Shown one piece after another: positions 52,351-61,916 of a stretch of 64,000 nt of DNA. This DNA comes from DAOUMF01 sp034408935 (GTDB taxonomy: Bacteria > Chloroflexota > Dehalococcoidia > SM23-28-2 > RBG-16-64-32): positions 1 through 64,000 of the forward strand of contig DAOUMV010000015.1 in NCBI GenBank assembly GCA_034408935.1, read 5' to 3'. Every line of letters starts with the position of its first letter. Within the stretch, counting starts at the first letter, position 1. The notes under the pieces were generated by a model. That model had not been told where the DNA came from. It searched no databases and saw only the letters and a program-made list of their open reading frames with translations. Both the position numbers and the translations under genes were made by a program.

Positions 52351-53097
52351 GTGAACACCGTTGACGTTGTCGTCCCCGTCTACAACGAGGAACAGGCCCT
52401 GCCGCGGACGATCCCCAAGCTGAGCGGCTTCCTGTCTGAGCCAGCCTTCCCGTACTCCTGGCGCATCGTCATCGCCGATAACGCCTCCGTGGACCGCACG
52501 CCGGAGGTGGGCCAGCGTCTGGCCGACGAGTATGGCGACCAGGTGGAGTATGTGCGGATCGAGGCCAAGGGGCGCGGCCGCGCCCTCAAGCGAACCTGGC
52601 TGGAAAGCCCCATGGAGATCGTCAGTTACATGGACGTGGACCTCTCGACCGGCCTGGAGGCGTTCCCGGCCCTCATCGGGGCGATCGCGGAAGAGGGATA
52701 CGACATCGCCATTGGCTCGCGGCTCGCGCGGGGCTCGCAGGTGAAGCGCTCACTGAAGCGGCGGGTACTGACGAGAGGCTACAACCTGCTGATCAAGGCG
52801 ATGTTCCTCACACGCTTCGGCGACGCTCAGTGCGGCTTCAAGGCGGTGAGCCAGCAGGCCGCCCGGCGCGTCGTACCCATGATAGAGAACAATAACTGGT
52901 TCTTCGACACGGAGCTCCTGATCCTAGCCGAGAAGCTCGGCTACCGGGTAAAGGACGTACCCGTCTCCTGGGTCGAGGACCCGGACACGCGGGTGAAAGT
53001 AGGAGGCACGATCGCAGAGGACCTGCGAGGGTTGCTGCGGCTGCGCCTGCGGCGGCCCTGGCTGGCAGCCCCCAGGGACGACAGGGCGCCAGAGTAG
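52351..53097 (+). CDS. GT2-family glycosyltransferase (dolichol-phosphate mannosyltransferase-like)
   Basis: 248 residues from GTG. It transfers a sugar from a nucleotide donor, in this subfamily usually to a polyprenyl phosphate. GT-A fold: VDVVVPVYNEEQALPRTIPK, IADNASVDRT, VSYMDVDLSTGLEAFP (DxD metal site), IAIGSRLARGSQVKRS and DAQCGFKAVSQ. NNWFFDTELLILAEKLGYRV completes the pattern. It heads a set with a flippase-like protein, a flavoprotein and a DUF2298 membrane protein, suggesting lipid-linked sugar assembly. Confidence 0.88.
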   Translation: MNTVDVVVPVYNEEQALPRTIPKLSGFLSEPAFPYSWRIVIADNASVDRTPEVGQRLADEYGDQVEYVRIEAKGRGRALKRTWLESPMEIVSYMDVDLSTGLEAFPALIGAIAEEGYDIAIGSRLARGSQVKRSLKRRVLTRGYNLLIKAMFLTRFGDAQCGFKAVSQQAARRVVPMIENNNWFFDTELLILAEKLGYRVKDVPVSWVEDPDTRVKVGGTIAEDLRGLLRLRLRRPWLAAPRDDRAPE

Positions 53098-53225
53098 GCC
53101 CTCTGGACCGGCCGCGGCGGCCGACGTTCCCTCCCCAGCGACTTCCAGGCACCCTGCGGAACACCCCGCGCGTTTCCGGCAGGGGCAGCCGCGCCTATAA
53201 TGGAGCCATCATCCTCTGAGACGAA

Positions 53226-54248
53226 ATGCCGACGTTCATCACCTCCCGCAAGGTGTGGCTGGGTGTGGGCGGCACCGCCCTGTTCCTGGGCCTGTTCTTC
53301 TGGCGGACCGACCTGCCGGGGTTCGCCGATGCCCTGGCCCAGGCCAACTACTGGTGGGTCGTCCCTGCTGTCGCCATCTGGTTCGTGTCCGCGGCCGTGC
53401 GCTCGCTGCGCTGGCACTACCTCCTGCGCCGGCTCACCAACCTCAGCACGACAGCCCTCTACCCCATCATGATCATCGGCTACATGGCGAACAACCTCCT
53501 GCCCCTGCGCACCGGCGAGCTCGTCCGGGCCTACATCCTGGGCGAGCGGCACAAGGTGAGCAAGATGTCGACCCTAGGCACCATAGCCGTGGAGCGCGTC
53601 TTCGACGGGGTGGTTCTCGTCGCCTTCCTCCTCCTGGCGGGCACGATCCTGGGCCTGAGCAGCGAGCTCAGGGGCTTGGCGGTAGTCATGGCGGTGGCCT
53701 TCGCCCTCCTCCTTGCCTTCTTCGTCTACGTAGCGTCCTCGCCGGACCGGGCGGGACGGTGGGCGGAGCGTCTCATCCGTCTCCTGCCCCGTGCCCTGCA
53801 CCAGCAGGCCCAGCAGCTGGCCGACTCGTTCCTGAGCGGCCTGCAGTGCCTTCAAAGTCCGTACCTTGTGAGCCTCGTGCTCGCCACTTCCCTCGGCGCC
53901 TGGCTGCTGGAGGCCCTCATGTATTACCTGGTGGGCCTATCTTTCGACATCGGCGAGGGGTTCGCCGCCTACCTCATGGTGGCCGCCGCCGCCAACTTGG
54001 CCATCACCTTGCCCTCCGCCTCGGGCGGTATCGGCCCCTTCGAGCTTCTGGCCAAGGAGACTCTCACTTTCCTCGGCGTCGGCTCCGCGGTGGCCGGCGC
54101 GTACGCCATCGCCCTGCACGGTTTGTTGCTGCTGCCCGTCATCGTCGCCGGACTGCTCTTCCTGTGGGCCATCAACCTCTCCCTCGTGCGGACGCTGGGA
54201 GGCGCGAGCGGCGAACCGATGGCTGCCCTGGCGGAGCAGCCCGAATGA
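53226..54248 (+). CDS. Lysylphosphatidylglycerol synthase TM-region/UPF0104 family membrane protein
   Basis: 340 residues, about eight TM helices. The family signature RSLRWHYLLRRL and GYMANNLLPLRTGELVRAYI is clear, as is TIAVERVFDGVVLVAFLL and ASGGIGPFELLAKETL. The stand-alone form lacks the MprF aminoacyl-transferase domain; such proteins are thought to move or modify lipids or lipid-linked sugars. Its stop overlaps the next start (ATGA), so translation is coupled. Confidence 0.87.
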   Translation: MPTFITSRKVWLGVGGTALFLGLFFWRTDLPGFADALAQANYWWVVPAVAIWFVSAAVRSLRWHYLLRRLTNLSTTALYPIMIIGYMANNLLPLRTGELVRAYILGERHKVSKMSTLGTIAVERVFDGVVLVAFLLLAGTILGLSSELRGLAVVMAVAFALLLAFFVYVASSPDRAGRWAERLIRLLPRALHQQAQQLADSFLSGLQCLQSPYLVSLVLATSLGAWLLEALMYYLVGLSFDIGEGFAAYLMVAAAANLAITLPSASGGIGPFELLAKETLTFLGVGSAVAGAYAIALHGLLLLPVIVAGLLFLWAINLSLVRTLGGASGEPMAALAEQPE

Positions 54249-55621
54249 GCGAGGAGCCAGGGCACGCCGTTCCTGCCGGCAGGCAGGTCGGCATCATCGG
54301 CGGGGGCGTGGCCGGCCTCACCGCTGCCTACCGGCTGCTTCAGAAGGGACACCGCGTCCGCCTGTTCGATGCCGCACCGACCTTGGGCGGCCTGATGCGC
54401 ACGTTCGAGATCGGCGGCGAGCCCGTGGAGTGCTTCTACCACCACGTCTTCCCCACCGACACCGCCACCGTCCGCCTCATCGAGGAGCTAGGGCTGGGAG
54501 AAGACCTCACCTGGCGGCCGTCCACGGTGGGCATCCTATACGACGACCGCATCTACCCCTTCGTGAGCCCCCTGGACCTCCTGCGCTTCACCCCCGTGGG
54601 CCTGATCGACCGTATTCGGCTGGGGCTCATGGGGCTGTATCTGCGGCGGCAGCGGGACGGCTCCCGCTACGAGGGCATCACCGCAAAGGAGTGGGTGCGC
54701 CGCTTCGCCGGGCAGCGAAACCTGGACGTGGTCTGGGGTCCCCTCCTACAGGGGAAATTCGGCGATCTGGGCGACGAGGTGGTGATGACTTGGCTCTGGA
54801 ACAAGATCCACCTTCGCTTCACCTGCCGGGGCGCCGGCCCGTCGCAGCGAGAGGTGCTCGGCTACCTGCTCGGCTCCTTCGGCGCCTGGATCGAGGCCCT
54901 GGTCGAGCGCATCCGTGAACTGGGCGGAGAACTCGAGGCGGGCCGCCCCGTCCAGCGGATCGTCTCCGATGCCGGCCGGGTCGGCCTGGAGCTGGCCGGC
55001 GAGGGGCGAGAGACCGTCTGGTTCGACGCCGTGGTGGCCACCGTGGCCAACAAGGTCTTCCGGCGCATCGCGCCGCCCCTGCCCGGGGCGTACGCGGAGA
55101 AGCTGGAGGGAGCAGCCTACCAGGACGCCCTTTGCCTCGTCGTCACCCTCAAGCACCACCTATCCAGCATGTACTGGCTCAACATCAACGACCGCTCCAT
55201 CCCCTTCGTAGCCATCATCGAGCACACCAACTTGATCGAGCGCGAGCGCTATGGCGGCAAGAACGTGGTATACTTCTCGAACTATCTGGACGCGCGGTCT
55301 CCGCTGCTCCGCATGGACGTGGACGAGGTACTGGACCTCTACCTGCCCCATTTCAAACGCGTCAACCCCGCCTTCGACGAGTCCTGGATCATCGACCGCT
55401 GGCTGTTCCACGGGCGCGACGCCCAGCCTGTGTTCACCGTGGGCGCCGGCTCCCGCATCCCCGAGCACCGCACACCGGTGCCGGGCCTCTACCTGGCCAA
55501 CATGAGCCAGATCTATCCCCAGGACCGAGGCCAGAACCATTCCATCCTCCTGGGGGAGAAGGTTGCCGACCTGGTGGCACTGGACCCGGCCCACGCCGGG
55601 GCGCCCGTGCATCACGTGTAA
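54245..55621 (+). CDS. FAD-dependent oxidoreductase (protoporphyrinogen oxidase-like)
   Basis: 458 residues from the ATG overlapping the previous stop. FAD-binding Rossmann motif VGIIGGGVAGLTAAYRLLQK (GxGxxG), then LFDAAPTLGGLMRTF. The end LYLANMSQIYPQDRGQNHSI closes the FAD fold. The family includes protoporphyrinogen oxidases and amine oxidases, but homologues located next to GT2 and flippase genes are usually of unknown function in envelope glycan metabolism. It converges on the DUF2298 gene. Confidence 0.87.
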   Translation: MSEEPGHAVPAGRQVGIIGGGVAGLTAAYRLLQKGHRVRLFDAAPTLGGLMRTFEIGGEPVECFYHHVFPTDTATVRLIEELGLGEDLTWRPSTVGILYDDRIYPFVSPLDLLRFTPVGLIDRIRLGLMGLYLRRQRDGSRYEGITAKEWVRRFAGQRNLDVVWGPLLQGKFGDLGDEVVMTWLWNKIHLRFTCRGAGPSQREVLGYLLGSFGAWIEALVERIRELGGELEAGRPVQRIVSDAGRVGLELAGEGRETVWFDAVVATVANKVFRRIAPPLPGAYAEKLEGAAYQDALCLVVTLKHHLSSMYWLNINDRSIPFVAIIEHTNLIERERYGGKNVVYFSNYLDARSPLLRMDVDEVLDLYLPHFKRVNPAFDESWIIDRWLFHGRDAQPVFTVGAGSRIPEHRTPVPGLYLANMSQIYPQDRGQNHSILLGEKVADLVALDPAHAGAPVHHV

Positions 55622-55683
55622 CCGGGGCGCCCGAAGTCGCTAGCGGCCAGCGGCGGCCGCCTCCGCCAGCCCAGACGGGCCCG

Positions 55684-58518
55684 TCAGGGCACCCGGTAGA
55701 TGGTAACGTCGTCGTTCTCGAACACTGGGACCATGAACTCGCCGAATTTGGCCAGCCCTTTTTCCCCGTACTCCTCGCGCTCAAGCCGACCGACGTAGAC
55801 GTACTCCACCTCATACTCTTCTAGGACCCGACGGGCCTCCGCCGAGTCCCTCGTCTCGTAGGCACGGCGGACATCATCCTCACGTCCGGCGAAGGGCGCG
55901 TCGGAGCCGCGCCACGTTCTCTCATGATTGGGCCAGCCGAGGACGGTGGGCAAGCCCGTGCGCGACGAGACGCGGGCGAAGTCGCTGAAGTCGTCGCCCA
56001 CGGCTTCCAGGATCACGGGCGTGCCCTCCACGTTCCGGTTGAGCCACTGTATCGCCTCATACTCTGTGGGATCGTCTCGCTGGACGTGTACCAGGCCGTT
56101 CAAGCTCTGGGGACTGCGAAAGCCGTCGGTGCGCTCGAAGGTGACAGTGACTGGGTAGACCAGCGCCGCGGCGAGGATCACCGTGGTGACGCCCAGCCAG
56201 CCCAGACGCCGCCAGATGACGGGGCGCGGCACGTCCCGCGCCGCCGCGGCAACGGCGTAGACGACAATGCACACGCCAGCGGTGAGGATGCCCAGCGTTG
56301 CCGTCCACCACCTGGCGTACAGGACATCCCAGGGCTCGATGGCCACGAGAACGGTGTAGGCTGCCCCAAAGGCTACGCCCGAGCCGGCGAGCCGCCGCCA
56401 AGGAACCTCTCCCGGCCGCAGCCTGGGCAACCGCCAGCCCAGGGTCAGGCGGTAGAGGCCGAAACCGCCGACGATAGCCAGTATGATCCAGCTCTGGTGC
56501 CAGAACCGGAAAACGGTGTTGGCTCGCCATCCCAGGAGGTCGTTCACGAAGTAGAACTCCGCGCCCAGCATCATCATCAGGGCAAAGCCAAACAGACAGA
56601 AGGTGAAGAGCTCGCTCCGGTCCTGCTCGCGGGCGGGCCTGCGGAGCTGGTGCAGAAAGGAGAGCGCCACAGCCGTGACGGAGGCCATCAGGATCAGGAC
56701 GGTGATCAGGCTGGGTCCGCGCTCTGAGAGTTCGTCGGCCAGCCCGCTGACGCCGTCGCGCCCCAGGACTATCATCGCCCAGAGGCCGACGGGAGCTGCC
56801 CAGGCGAGGGCGGCCAGTGCCAGCGCTGGCCCCGTCAGCACCTCGCGCCAGCGCCCCCAGACGTACACGGCCACGAAGGAGAGGCCGATCCACAAGAGGG
56901 GCGCCCAGAACAGGAGGAAGTGCAGCGGCCGTGTTGACTCGGATGCGGCGGGCGGCATCGCGGCGGTGGTTACCGTTTGGGTTATGTTGACCCCCTCTAT
57001 GTCAGTGTCCAGGTTGACATGGAAGGGAAGGTAGAAGAGGAACATCGCCGCCACCACCGGCAGAGCGAATCCCACGCTGGCCCCCAGGGTGTGCAGTGGT
57101 CGACCGCCGGTCCGCAGCCAGTTCGCCACGCCCGCCGCGACGATCAGCATGAGCGTGGCCAGCGGCAAGGTCCAGGTGTCGACGAACACTACGCCGCCAA
57201 GGAGCAGAGCGACGAGCAGGAAGCGCCCGGGGTGACGCACCCACCAGAGAGCGTCCAGCCGCTCGCCCCCGTCGCCGTCACCGCGGGAGCCCTCTGCTGC
57301 GATGCCGAGAGCAAGCTGAACTCCGGCGGCTAGCTGGGCCAGCCACACCGCCAAGGGTGGCGTCACCCGTAGGGCGAGAGCGGCGATTAGGACCGCGCCG
57401 CCCACGAGCAGCGCCAACACGAAGGAGCGCCAGGTGAATTCGGGGTTCTCGAGGAAGTCCGGCCTCCGCCGGTCGTCTTGAGCAGCCTGGTCAGAGCGCG
57501 CTCCCAAGATTATCTGGAGCGCGACGGCGAAGAGCGTGATGAGGAACGGCATGGCCAGCACGTGGGGATGCAGGTCGCCGAACTGGAAGCTGAAGAAGGG
57601 GAACTCCTGGATATCGAAGGCAGAGCCCATGCGCGTCGCTTTCCACCACCACCAGAAGCGCGTCGGGTACCAGTCGCCGCAGTCGGCCGGGGCGGCAGCG
57701 CAATCGTAGGTCCCGTCCAGACGAAAGATGCCCACCAGGCCATAGAAGCCCCTGGAGCCGATGCCATGTCGTGCCATCAGCTCAAAGACACCCGCCAGGT
57801 TGCTCACTATGGCCATGAGCCCTGCCGCGGCCAGGCCGAACACCGCCGCTCTGGGGACAAGCGCCGGGCCGTCCGGAGGCGCCGGCCCCGTCCGGCGGCG
57901 GCTGACAGCGATCATGTTGTAGACCAGCCCGAATGCGGCGACCGAGGCGAGAGCCGCCATCAGCGAGAGCCCCAGATAGAACGTGACGTTGGTGCCGAGG
58001 GCCACGAGCTTGCCCAGAGCAGCGATCATCACGTAGCCGAAGTAGTAGTAGCTAATGGAATGCCCGGACAGCCAGGGGTCGTCGGGCGGGAAGGACTCGC
58101 TGCGGCTGATCGAGTTCAGGAAGGCGAACTCGAAGGGCTTCTCGCCCCATTCGATCGCAGGCGCGAAGGAGCGGATGAAGATCGCCGCAGCCAGCACGGC
58201 GAAGAACAGCACCTCCACAAAGGCGACATAGCGCCAGCCGAAGCGCAGAAAGCCGAGCAGCTCCCGTCGGTAGCGCCCCACGATAAGCGCCGACAGGCCC
58301 GCGATGAGCAGAAGCACGAGAATGACGGAGCCACGGTTGTTGGGGAACAGCCCGATGACAGCCCCCATCCACACTCCGTATCCCAGGAGCAGCAACCCGA
58401 TAATCTTGGAGAAAGCGAATCCCCGGTCAGGCAGCCACCGGAAGAAGGCGAAGGTCAGAGGGAAAGCCGCCAGTCCAACGGCCTCGATCCCGCCCCACCA
58501 CAGAAAGAACTCCTTCAT
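55684..58518 (-). CDS. DUF2298 (Chlor_Arch_YYY) integral membrane protein
   Basis: 944 residues with roughly 20 TM helices. It carries the family motif WLSGHSISYYYFGYVMIAAL, with RSESFPPDDPWLSG before it, and the long hydrophobic core of the archaeal/Chloroflexi YYY family. These proteins look like GT39/GT83-type, polyprenol-linked glycosyltransferases, with an extracytoplasmic acidic loop (PPDD) near the N-terminus. The C-terminal 110 residues (AIQWLNRNVEGTPVILEAVG to EVEYVYVGRLEREEYG) form a soluble domain. Probably transfers a lipid-linked sugar outside the membrane (inference). Confidence 0.9.
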   Translation of the reverse strand: MKEFFLWWGGIEAVGLAAFPLTFAFFRWLPDRGFAFSKIIGLLLLGYGVWMGAVIGLFPNNRGSVILVLLLIAGLSALIVGRYRRELLGFLRFGWRYVAFVEVLFFAVLAAAIFIRSFAPAIEWGEKPFEFAFLNSISRSESFPPDDPWLSGHSISYYYFGYVMIAALGKLVALGTNVTFYLGLSLMAALASVAAFGLVYNMIAVSRRRTGPAPPDGPALVPRAAVFGLAAAGLMAIVSNLAGVFELMARHGIGSRGFYGLVGIFRLDGTYDCAAAPADCGDWYPTRFWWWWKATRMGSAFDIQEFPFFSFQFGDLHPHVLAMPFLITLFAVALQIILGARSDQAAQDDRRRPDFLENPEFTWRSFVLALLVGGAVLIAALALRVTPPLAVWLAQLAAGVQLALGIAAEGSRGDGDGGERLDALWWVRHPGRFLLVALLLGGVVFVDTWTLPLATLMLIVAAGVANWLRTGGRPLHTLGASVGFALPVVAAMFLFYLPFHVNLDTDIEGVNITQTVTTAAMPPAASESTRPLHFLLFWAPLLWIGLSFVAVYVWGRWREVLTGPALALAALAWAAPVGLWAMIVLGRDGVSGLADELSERGPSLITVLILMASVTAVALSFLHQLRRPAREQDRSELFTFCLFGFALMMMLGAEFYFVNDLLGWRANTVFRFWHQSWIILAIVGGFGLYRLTLGWRLPRLRPGEVPWRRLAGSGVAFGAAYTVLVAIEPWDVLYARWWTATLGILTAGVCIVVYAVAAAARDVPRPVIWRRLGWLGVTTVILAAALVYPVTVTFERTDGFRSPQSLNGLVHVQRDDPTEYEAIQWLNRNVEGTPVILEAVGDDFSDFARVSSRTGLPTVLGWPNHERTWRGSDAPFAGREDDVRRAYETRDSAEARRVLEEYEVEYVYVGRLEREEYGEKGLAKFGEFMVPVFENDDVTIYRVP

Positions 58519-58623
58519 GTCAGGGAAAGCTTATCCCGCCCGCAACCTTCGGGGCTACCTTTGCCACCGGGCGAAGAAGAGGGGCAGCGCCGAGGTGGAT
58601 CCGAGCGGACAGGGGAACTCGGC

Positions 58624-59730
58624 CTAGCGGTCGTCGGTGAGCCGGGACAGACCTGACCCGTCAGCGTTCACGACGTACACCTCGCTCTTGCCTTCGCGGA
58701 AGGACCCGAAGGCGATGCGGGTGGCGTCGGGCGACCAGGCGGGACCCCTATCGGGCACGGGATCATCGGTGAGGCGCGTTTGCCCGGAGCCGTCGGCGTT
58801 GGCGATGTAGATCTCGCTGTTGCCGTCACGATCAGACTCGAAGGCGATGCGGGTGCCGTCGGGCGACCAGGCGGGCCAGACGTCCTCGCCGTCGGCCTGG
58901 GTGACACGGGTGAGGTAGGAGTACGTCACGTCGATAACGTAGATGTCCCCGTGGCGGTCGCGCTCGGAGACGAAGGCGATGCGGTCGCCGTTCGGTGACC
59001 AGGCGGGGGAACCGTCCCGGCGAGGGCTGACGGTCAGGTTTGCCGGACGGGAGCCATCGGCGTTCATGACATACACGTCAGCGTTGCCGTCGCGCTCAGA
59101 CTCGAAGGCGATGCGGCTGCCGTCGGGGGACCAGACGGCGTCCGAGTCAGCGGCCGGGTCGTTAGTGAGGCGGTTGACGCTGGAGCCGTCGGCGTCCATC
59201 ACGTAGATCTCCAGGTTGCCGTCGCGCAGAGAGCCAAAGGCGATGCGCCTGCCGTCGGGCGACCAGGCGTAGGGGAAGTCGACGGCGGGGTTATCGGTGA
59301 GGCGGATGACGTCCGAACCATCGGCACCCATCGCGTACACCTCGCCGTTGCCGTCACGGTCCGAGTAGAAGATGATGCGGGAGCCATCGGGGGACCAGAC
59401 AGGGAGGGCATCCTCCGCGGGGCTATCGGTCAGGTTGACCACGCTTGAGCCGTCGGCCTCAGCGACGTAGACGTCACGATTGCCCTCGTTGAGGGAGTAG
59501 TAGGCGACGCGGGTACCATCGGGCGACCACTGGGGGAAAGCCTCCCCTGGGAGGCTGGCGGCAAGGTAGATCCGATCTGGCTCCTGGCTGTCCGAGACAT
59601 GGATGTCGCGGTCGCCAGACTGATCAACGTGGAATACGAGTTTGCTCTCGGGCGTGGCCGACCCTCCGCAGGCCGAGGTGAGGACGCTGCCAGCGAGAGC
59701 CAGAAGCATGAGCGCCGGAAGGGCTCGCAT
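58624..59730 (-). CDS. TolB-like lipoprotein with eight PD40/WD40-type repeats
   Basis: 368 residues from the ATG at 59730. Lipobox LAGSVLTSAC gives a lipid anchor. Eight repeats of about 44 residues follow, of the type RIAFxSxRDGNxEIYVMNAD then GSxxxRLTxxPAxDxxPAWSPDG, as in TolB and PD40 propellers. Eight blades are more than the six of TolB. No peptidase domain follows, unlike in oligopeptidase relatives. It lies 25 bases after the longer paralogue and probably arose from it by duplication. A binding or scaffold role outside the membrane is likely. Confidence 0.87.
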   Translation of the reverse strand: MRALPALMLLALAGSVLTSACGGSATPESKLVFHVDQSGDRDIHVSDSQEPDRIYLAASLPGEAFPQWSPDGTRVAYYSLNEGNRDVYVAEADGSSVVNLTDSPAEDALPVWSPDGSRIIFYSDRDGNGEVYAMGADGSDVIRLTDNPAVDFPYAWSPDGRRIAFGSLRDGNLEIYVMDADGSSVNRLTNDPAADSDAVWSPDGSRIAFESERDGNADVYVMNADGSRPANLTVSPRRDGSPAWSPNGDRIAFVSERDRHGDIYVIDVTYSYLTRVTQADGEDVWPAWSPDGTRIAFESDRDGNSEIYIANADGSGQTRLTDDPVPDRGPAWSPDATRIAFGSFREGKSEVYVVNADGSGLSRLTDDR

Positions 59731-59755
59731 TGCGGTGACGAAGTGGGCCACGCTT

Positions 59756-61723
59756 CTACTTGAACGGCGACCAGACGGGGTCCTTGTCGACGGCGGGGTC
59801 ATCGGTGACGCGGATCAGGTCCGAGCCATCGACGTCCACCACGTAGATCTCGAGGTTGCGGTCGCGGTCGGACTGGAAGGCGATGCGCGTGCCGTCAGGC
59901 GACCAGGAAGGAGAGGAGTCGGTAGCAAGGGTGTGAGTCACCTGCTGCTTCTGACCGTCAAGGTCAACGATGTATATGTCGCTGATGGCGCCAGTGTAGG
60001 ACTCGAAGGCGATTCGGCTGCCGTCTGGGGACCAGACGGGGCGGAGATCGTCGGCCCGGCTGTCGGTGAGGCGGGTGGCGCCGGAGCCGTCGGCGTTCAC
60101 CACGTAGATCTCGCTGTTCCCGTCGCGCGTGGACGAGAAGGCGATACGGCTGCCATCCGGCGACCAGGCCGGGGATTTGTCCGAGCCGGGCTCGTTGGTG
60201 AGACGGCTCTGGAGGGAGGCGTCAGCGTTGGCGGCGTATATCTCATCGTTGCCGTCGCGTCGAGAGACGAAGGCAACGCGCGCGCTGTCAGCCGACCACG
60301 CGGGCACGGCGCCCCCAGGAGCGCGAATGGTAAGCCGCGTGAGGCCGGAGCCGTCAGCCCCCACGACGTAGAGGTCGTGGCTTCCGTGGCGGCCGGATAC
60401 GAAAGCGATGCGCGTGCCGTCCGGCGACCAAGCGGGGGAGCTGTCCGACCCGGAGGTATCGGTGATACGGGTGACACTGGAGCCGTCGGCGTTCATCACG
60501 TATATCCCGCGGTTGCCGTGGCGGTCAGAGTGGAAGGCGATGCGCGTGCCGTCGGGCGACCAGACGGGATCCCCATCGGCGGCGAGGCGGTTAGTGAGGC
60601 GGGTAACCCTGGAGCCGTCGGCGTTCATCACGTAGACCTCACTGTCGCCGCCGGCGCCGGACGAGAAGGCGATACGGGCACCGTCAGGGGACCAGGCGGG
60701 GGCGAAGTCAACGTCGCGACTGTCGGTCAGACGGGTCTGGTCGGAGCCGTCGGCGTTCATCACATAGATCTCTCGTCTGCCATCACGGTCAGAGTAGAAG
60801 GCGATGCGCGCACCGTCGGACGACCAGGCGGGATCCCCGTCGTCGGCGAGATCATCGGTGAGACGGGTCAGGCCCGAGCCGTCAGCGCTCATAGTGTAGA
60901 TGTTTGTGTTGCGGTCGCGGTTGGAGGAGAAGGCGATGCCGGAATCGTCGGGCGACCAGGCGGGGGCGAAGTCGACGGCGGGGTCGTCAGTGAGCCGGGT
61001 AACACCAGTGCCGTCGGCGTTCATCACGTAGATCTCGCTGTTGCCGTCGCGACCGGACTCGAAGGCGATGCGGGAGCCGTCGGGCGACCAGGTGGGGAAG
61101 GCGTCGGACGCGGCGTTGTCGGTAAGGCGGGTGAGACCCGTGCCGTCGGCGTTCATCACGTATATCTCGCTGTTGCCGTCGCGGCCGGAAGCGAAGGCGA
61201 TGCGCGAACCGTCGGGCGACCAGGCGGGAAACCCATCGGCCGCGGGGTGGTCCGTGAGGCGGGCCTGGTCGGAGCCGTCGTCGTTCATGAGGTATATCTC
61301 ATTGTTGCCATCACGGGCTGAGGTGAAGGCGATGCGGGAGCCGTCCGGCGACCAGGCGGGATAGCTGTTGCGGGGAGCGGCCCGGTTGGAGAGGTTGACA
61401 AGACCGGAGCCATCCGGATAGACGGTGTAGATCTCAGGCATGCCGTCGCGGTCGGAGACGAAGGCGATTTTGCCTCCAGTGGGAGTGATGAACGTGGGGA
61501 GAGGCGTGGGCACACCGTCCGGCCCGTCCGCCAGCGCGGGCGAGGCCGGCCCGCCTCCAGGGGTGCCTCCCCCTCCAGTACAGGCGGAGACGAGGAGTAC
61601 GACCAGGGCGAGGGCAGCTAGTCGCGAGGGTCTATCCGCAAGGGGTCGCGAAAGGAGCGACAGCACCGAAACGCGCAGTGCCATCGTGAGCCGGCCCAAA
61701 GGCCATCGCGTCCCTACCTCCAT
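59756..61723 (-). CDS. TolB-like lipoprotein with thirteen PD40/WD40-type repeats
   Basis: 655 residues. Signal peptide with lipobox ALVVLLVSAC; the true start may be at M14 (61684). After a Gly/Pro linker, thirteen repeats like RIAFESGRDGNSEIYVMNAD fill the rest of the protein, ending in DPVWSPFK. Thirteen units could make two propellers (six plus seven). Neighbouring repeats are very similar in DNA, which suggests unequal crossing-over. Same strand and probable operon with the eight-repeat paralogue; divergent from the ABC permease. Confidence 0.88.
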   Translation of the reverse strand: MEVGTRWPLGRLTMALRVSVLSLLSRPLADRPSRLAALALVVLLVSACTGGGGTPGGGPASPALADGPDGVPTPLPTFITPTGGKIAFVSDRDGMPEIYTVYPDGSGLVNLSNRAAPRNSYPAWSPDGSRIAFTSARDGNNEIYLMNDDGSDQARLTDHPAADGFPAWSPDGSRIAFASGRDGNSEIYVMNADGTGLTRLTDNAASDAFPTWSPDGSRIAFESGRDGNSEIYVMNADGTGVTRLTDDPAVDFAPAWSPDDSGIAFSSNRDRNTNIYTMSADGSGLTRLTDDLADDGDPAWSSDGARIAFYSDRDGRREIYVMNADGSDQTRLTDSRDVDFAPAWSPDGARIAFSSGAGGDSEVYVMNADGSRVTRLTNRLAADGDPVWSPDGTRIAFHSDRHGNRGIYVMNADGSSVTRITDTSGSDSSPAWSPDGTRIAFVSGRHGSHDLYVVGADGSGLTRLTIRAPGGAVPAWSADSARVAFVSRRDGNDEIYAANADASLQSRLTNEPGSDKSPAWSPDGSRIAFSSTRDGNSEIYVVNADGSGATRLTDSRADDLRPVWSPDGSRIAFESYTGAISDIYIVDLDGQKQQVTHTLATDSSPSWSPDGTRIAFQSDRDRNLEIYVVDVDGSDLIRVTDDPAVDKDPVWSPFK

Positions 61724-61916
61724 CTCTATGTCCAGCGCTGTCGATTCTGGCTCCCGGAGAACCGCCTGTCAAGTCAGCGAGCGCCCGATGACAGCGGCGC
61801 CCCGGAGCACCGTTGGCCGGCCTCCGGCACCCTCCTCGACAGCCGCGAGGAGCGGCGGTTCGGTTGCGGGCCGAAGCGGGGTGCGAGTAAACTACAATGC
61901 GCCTGCAGGTCCCTCC

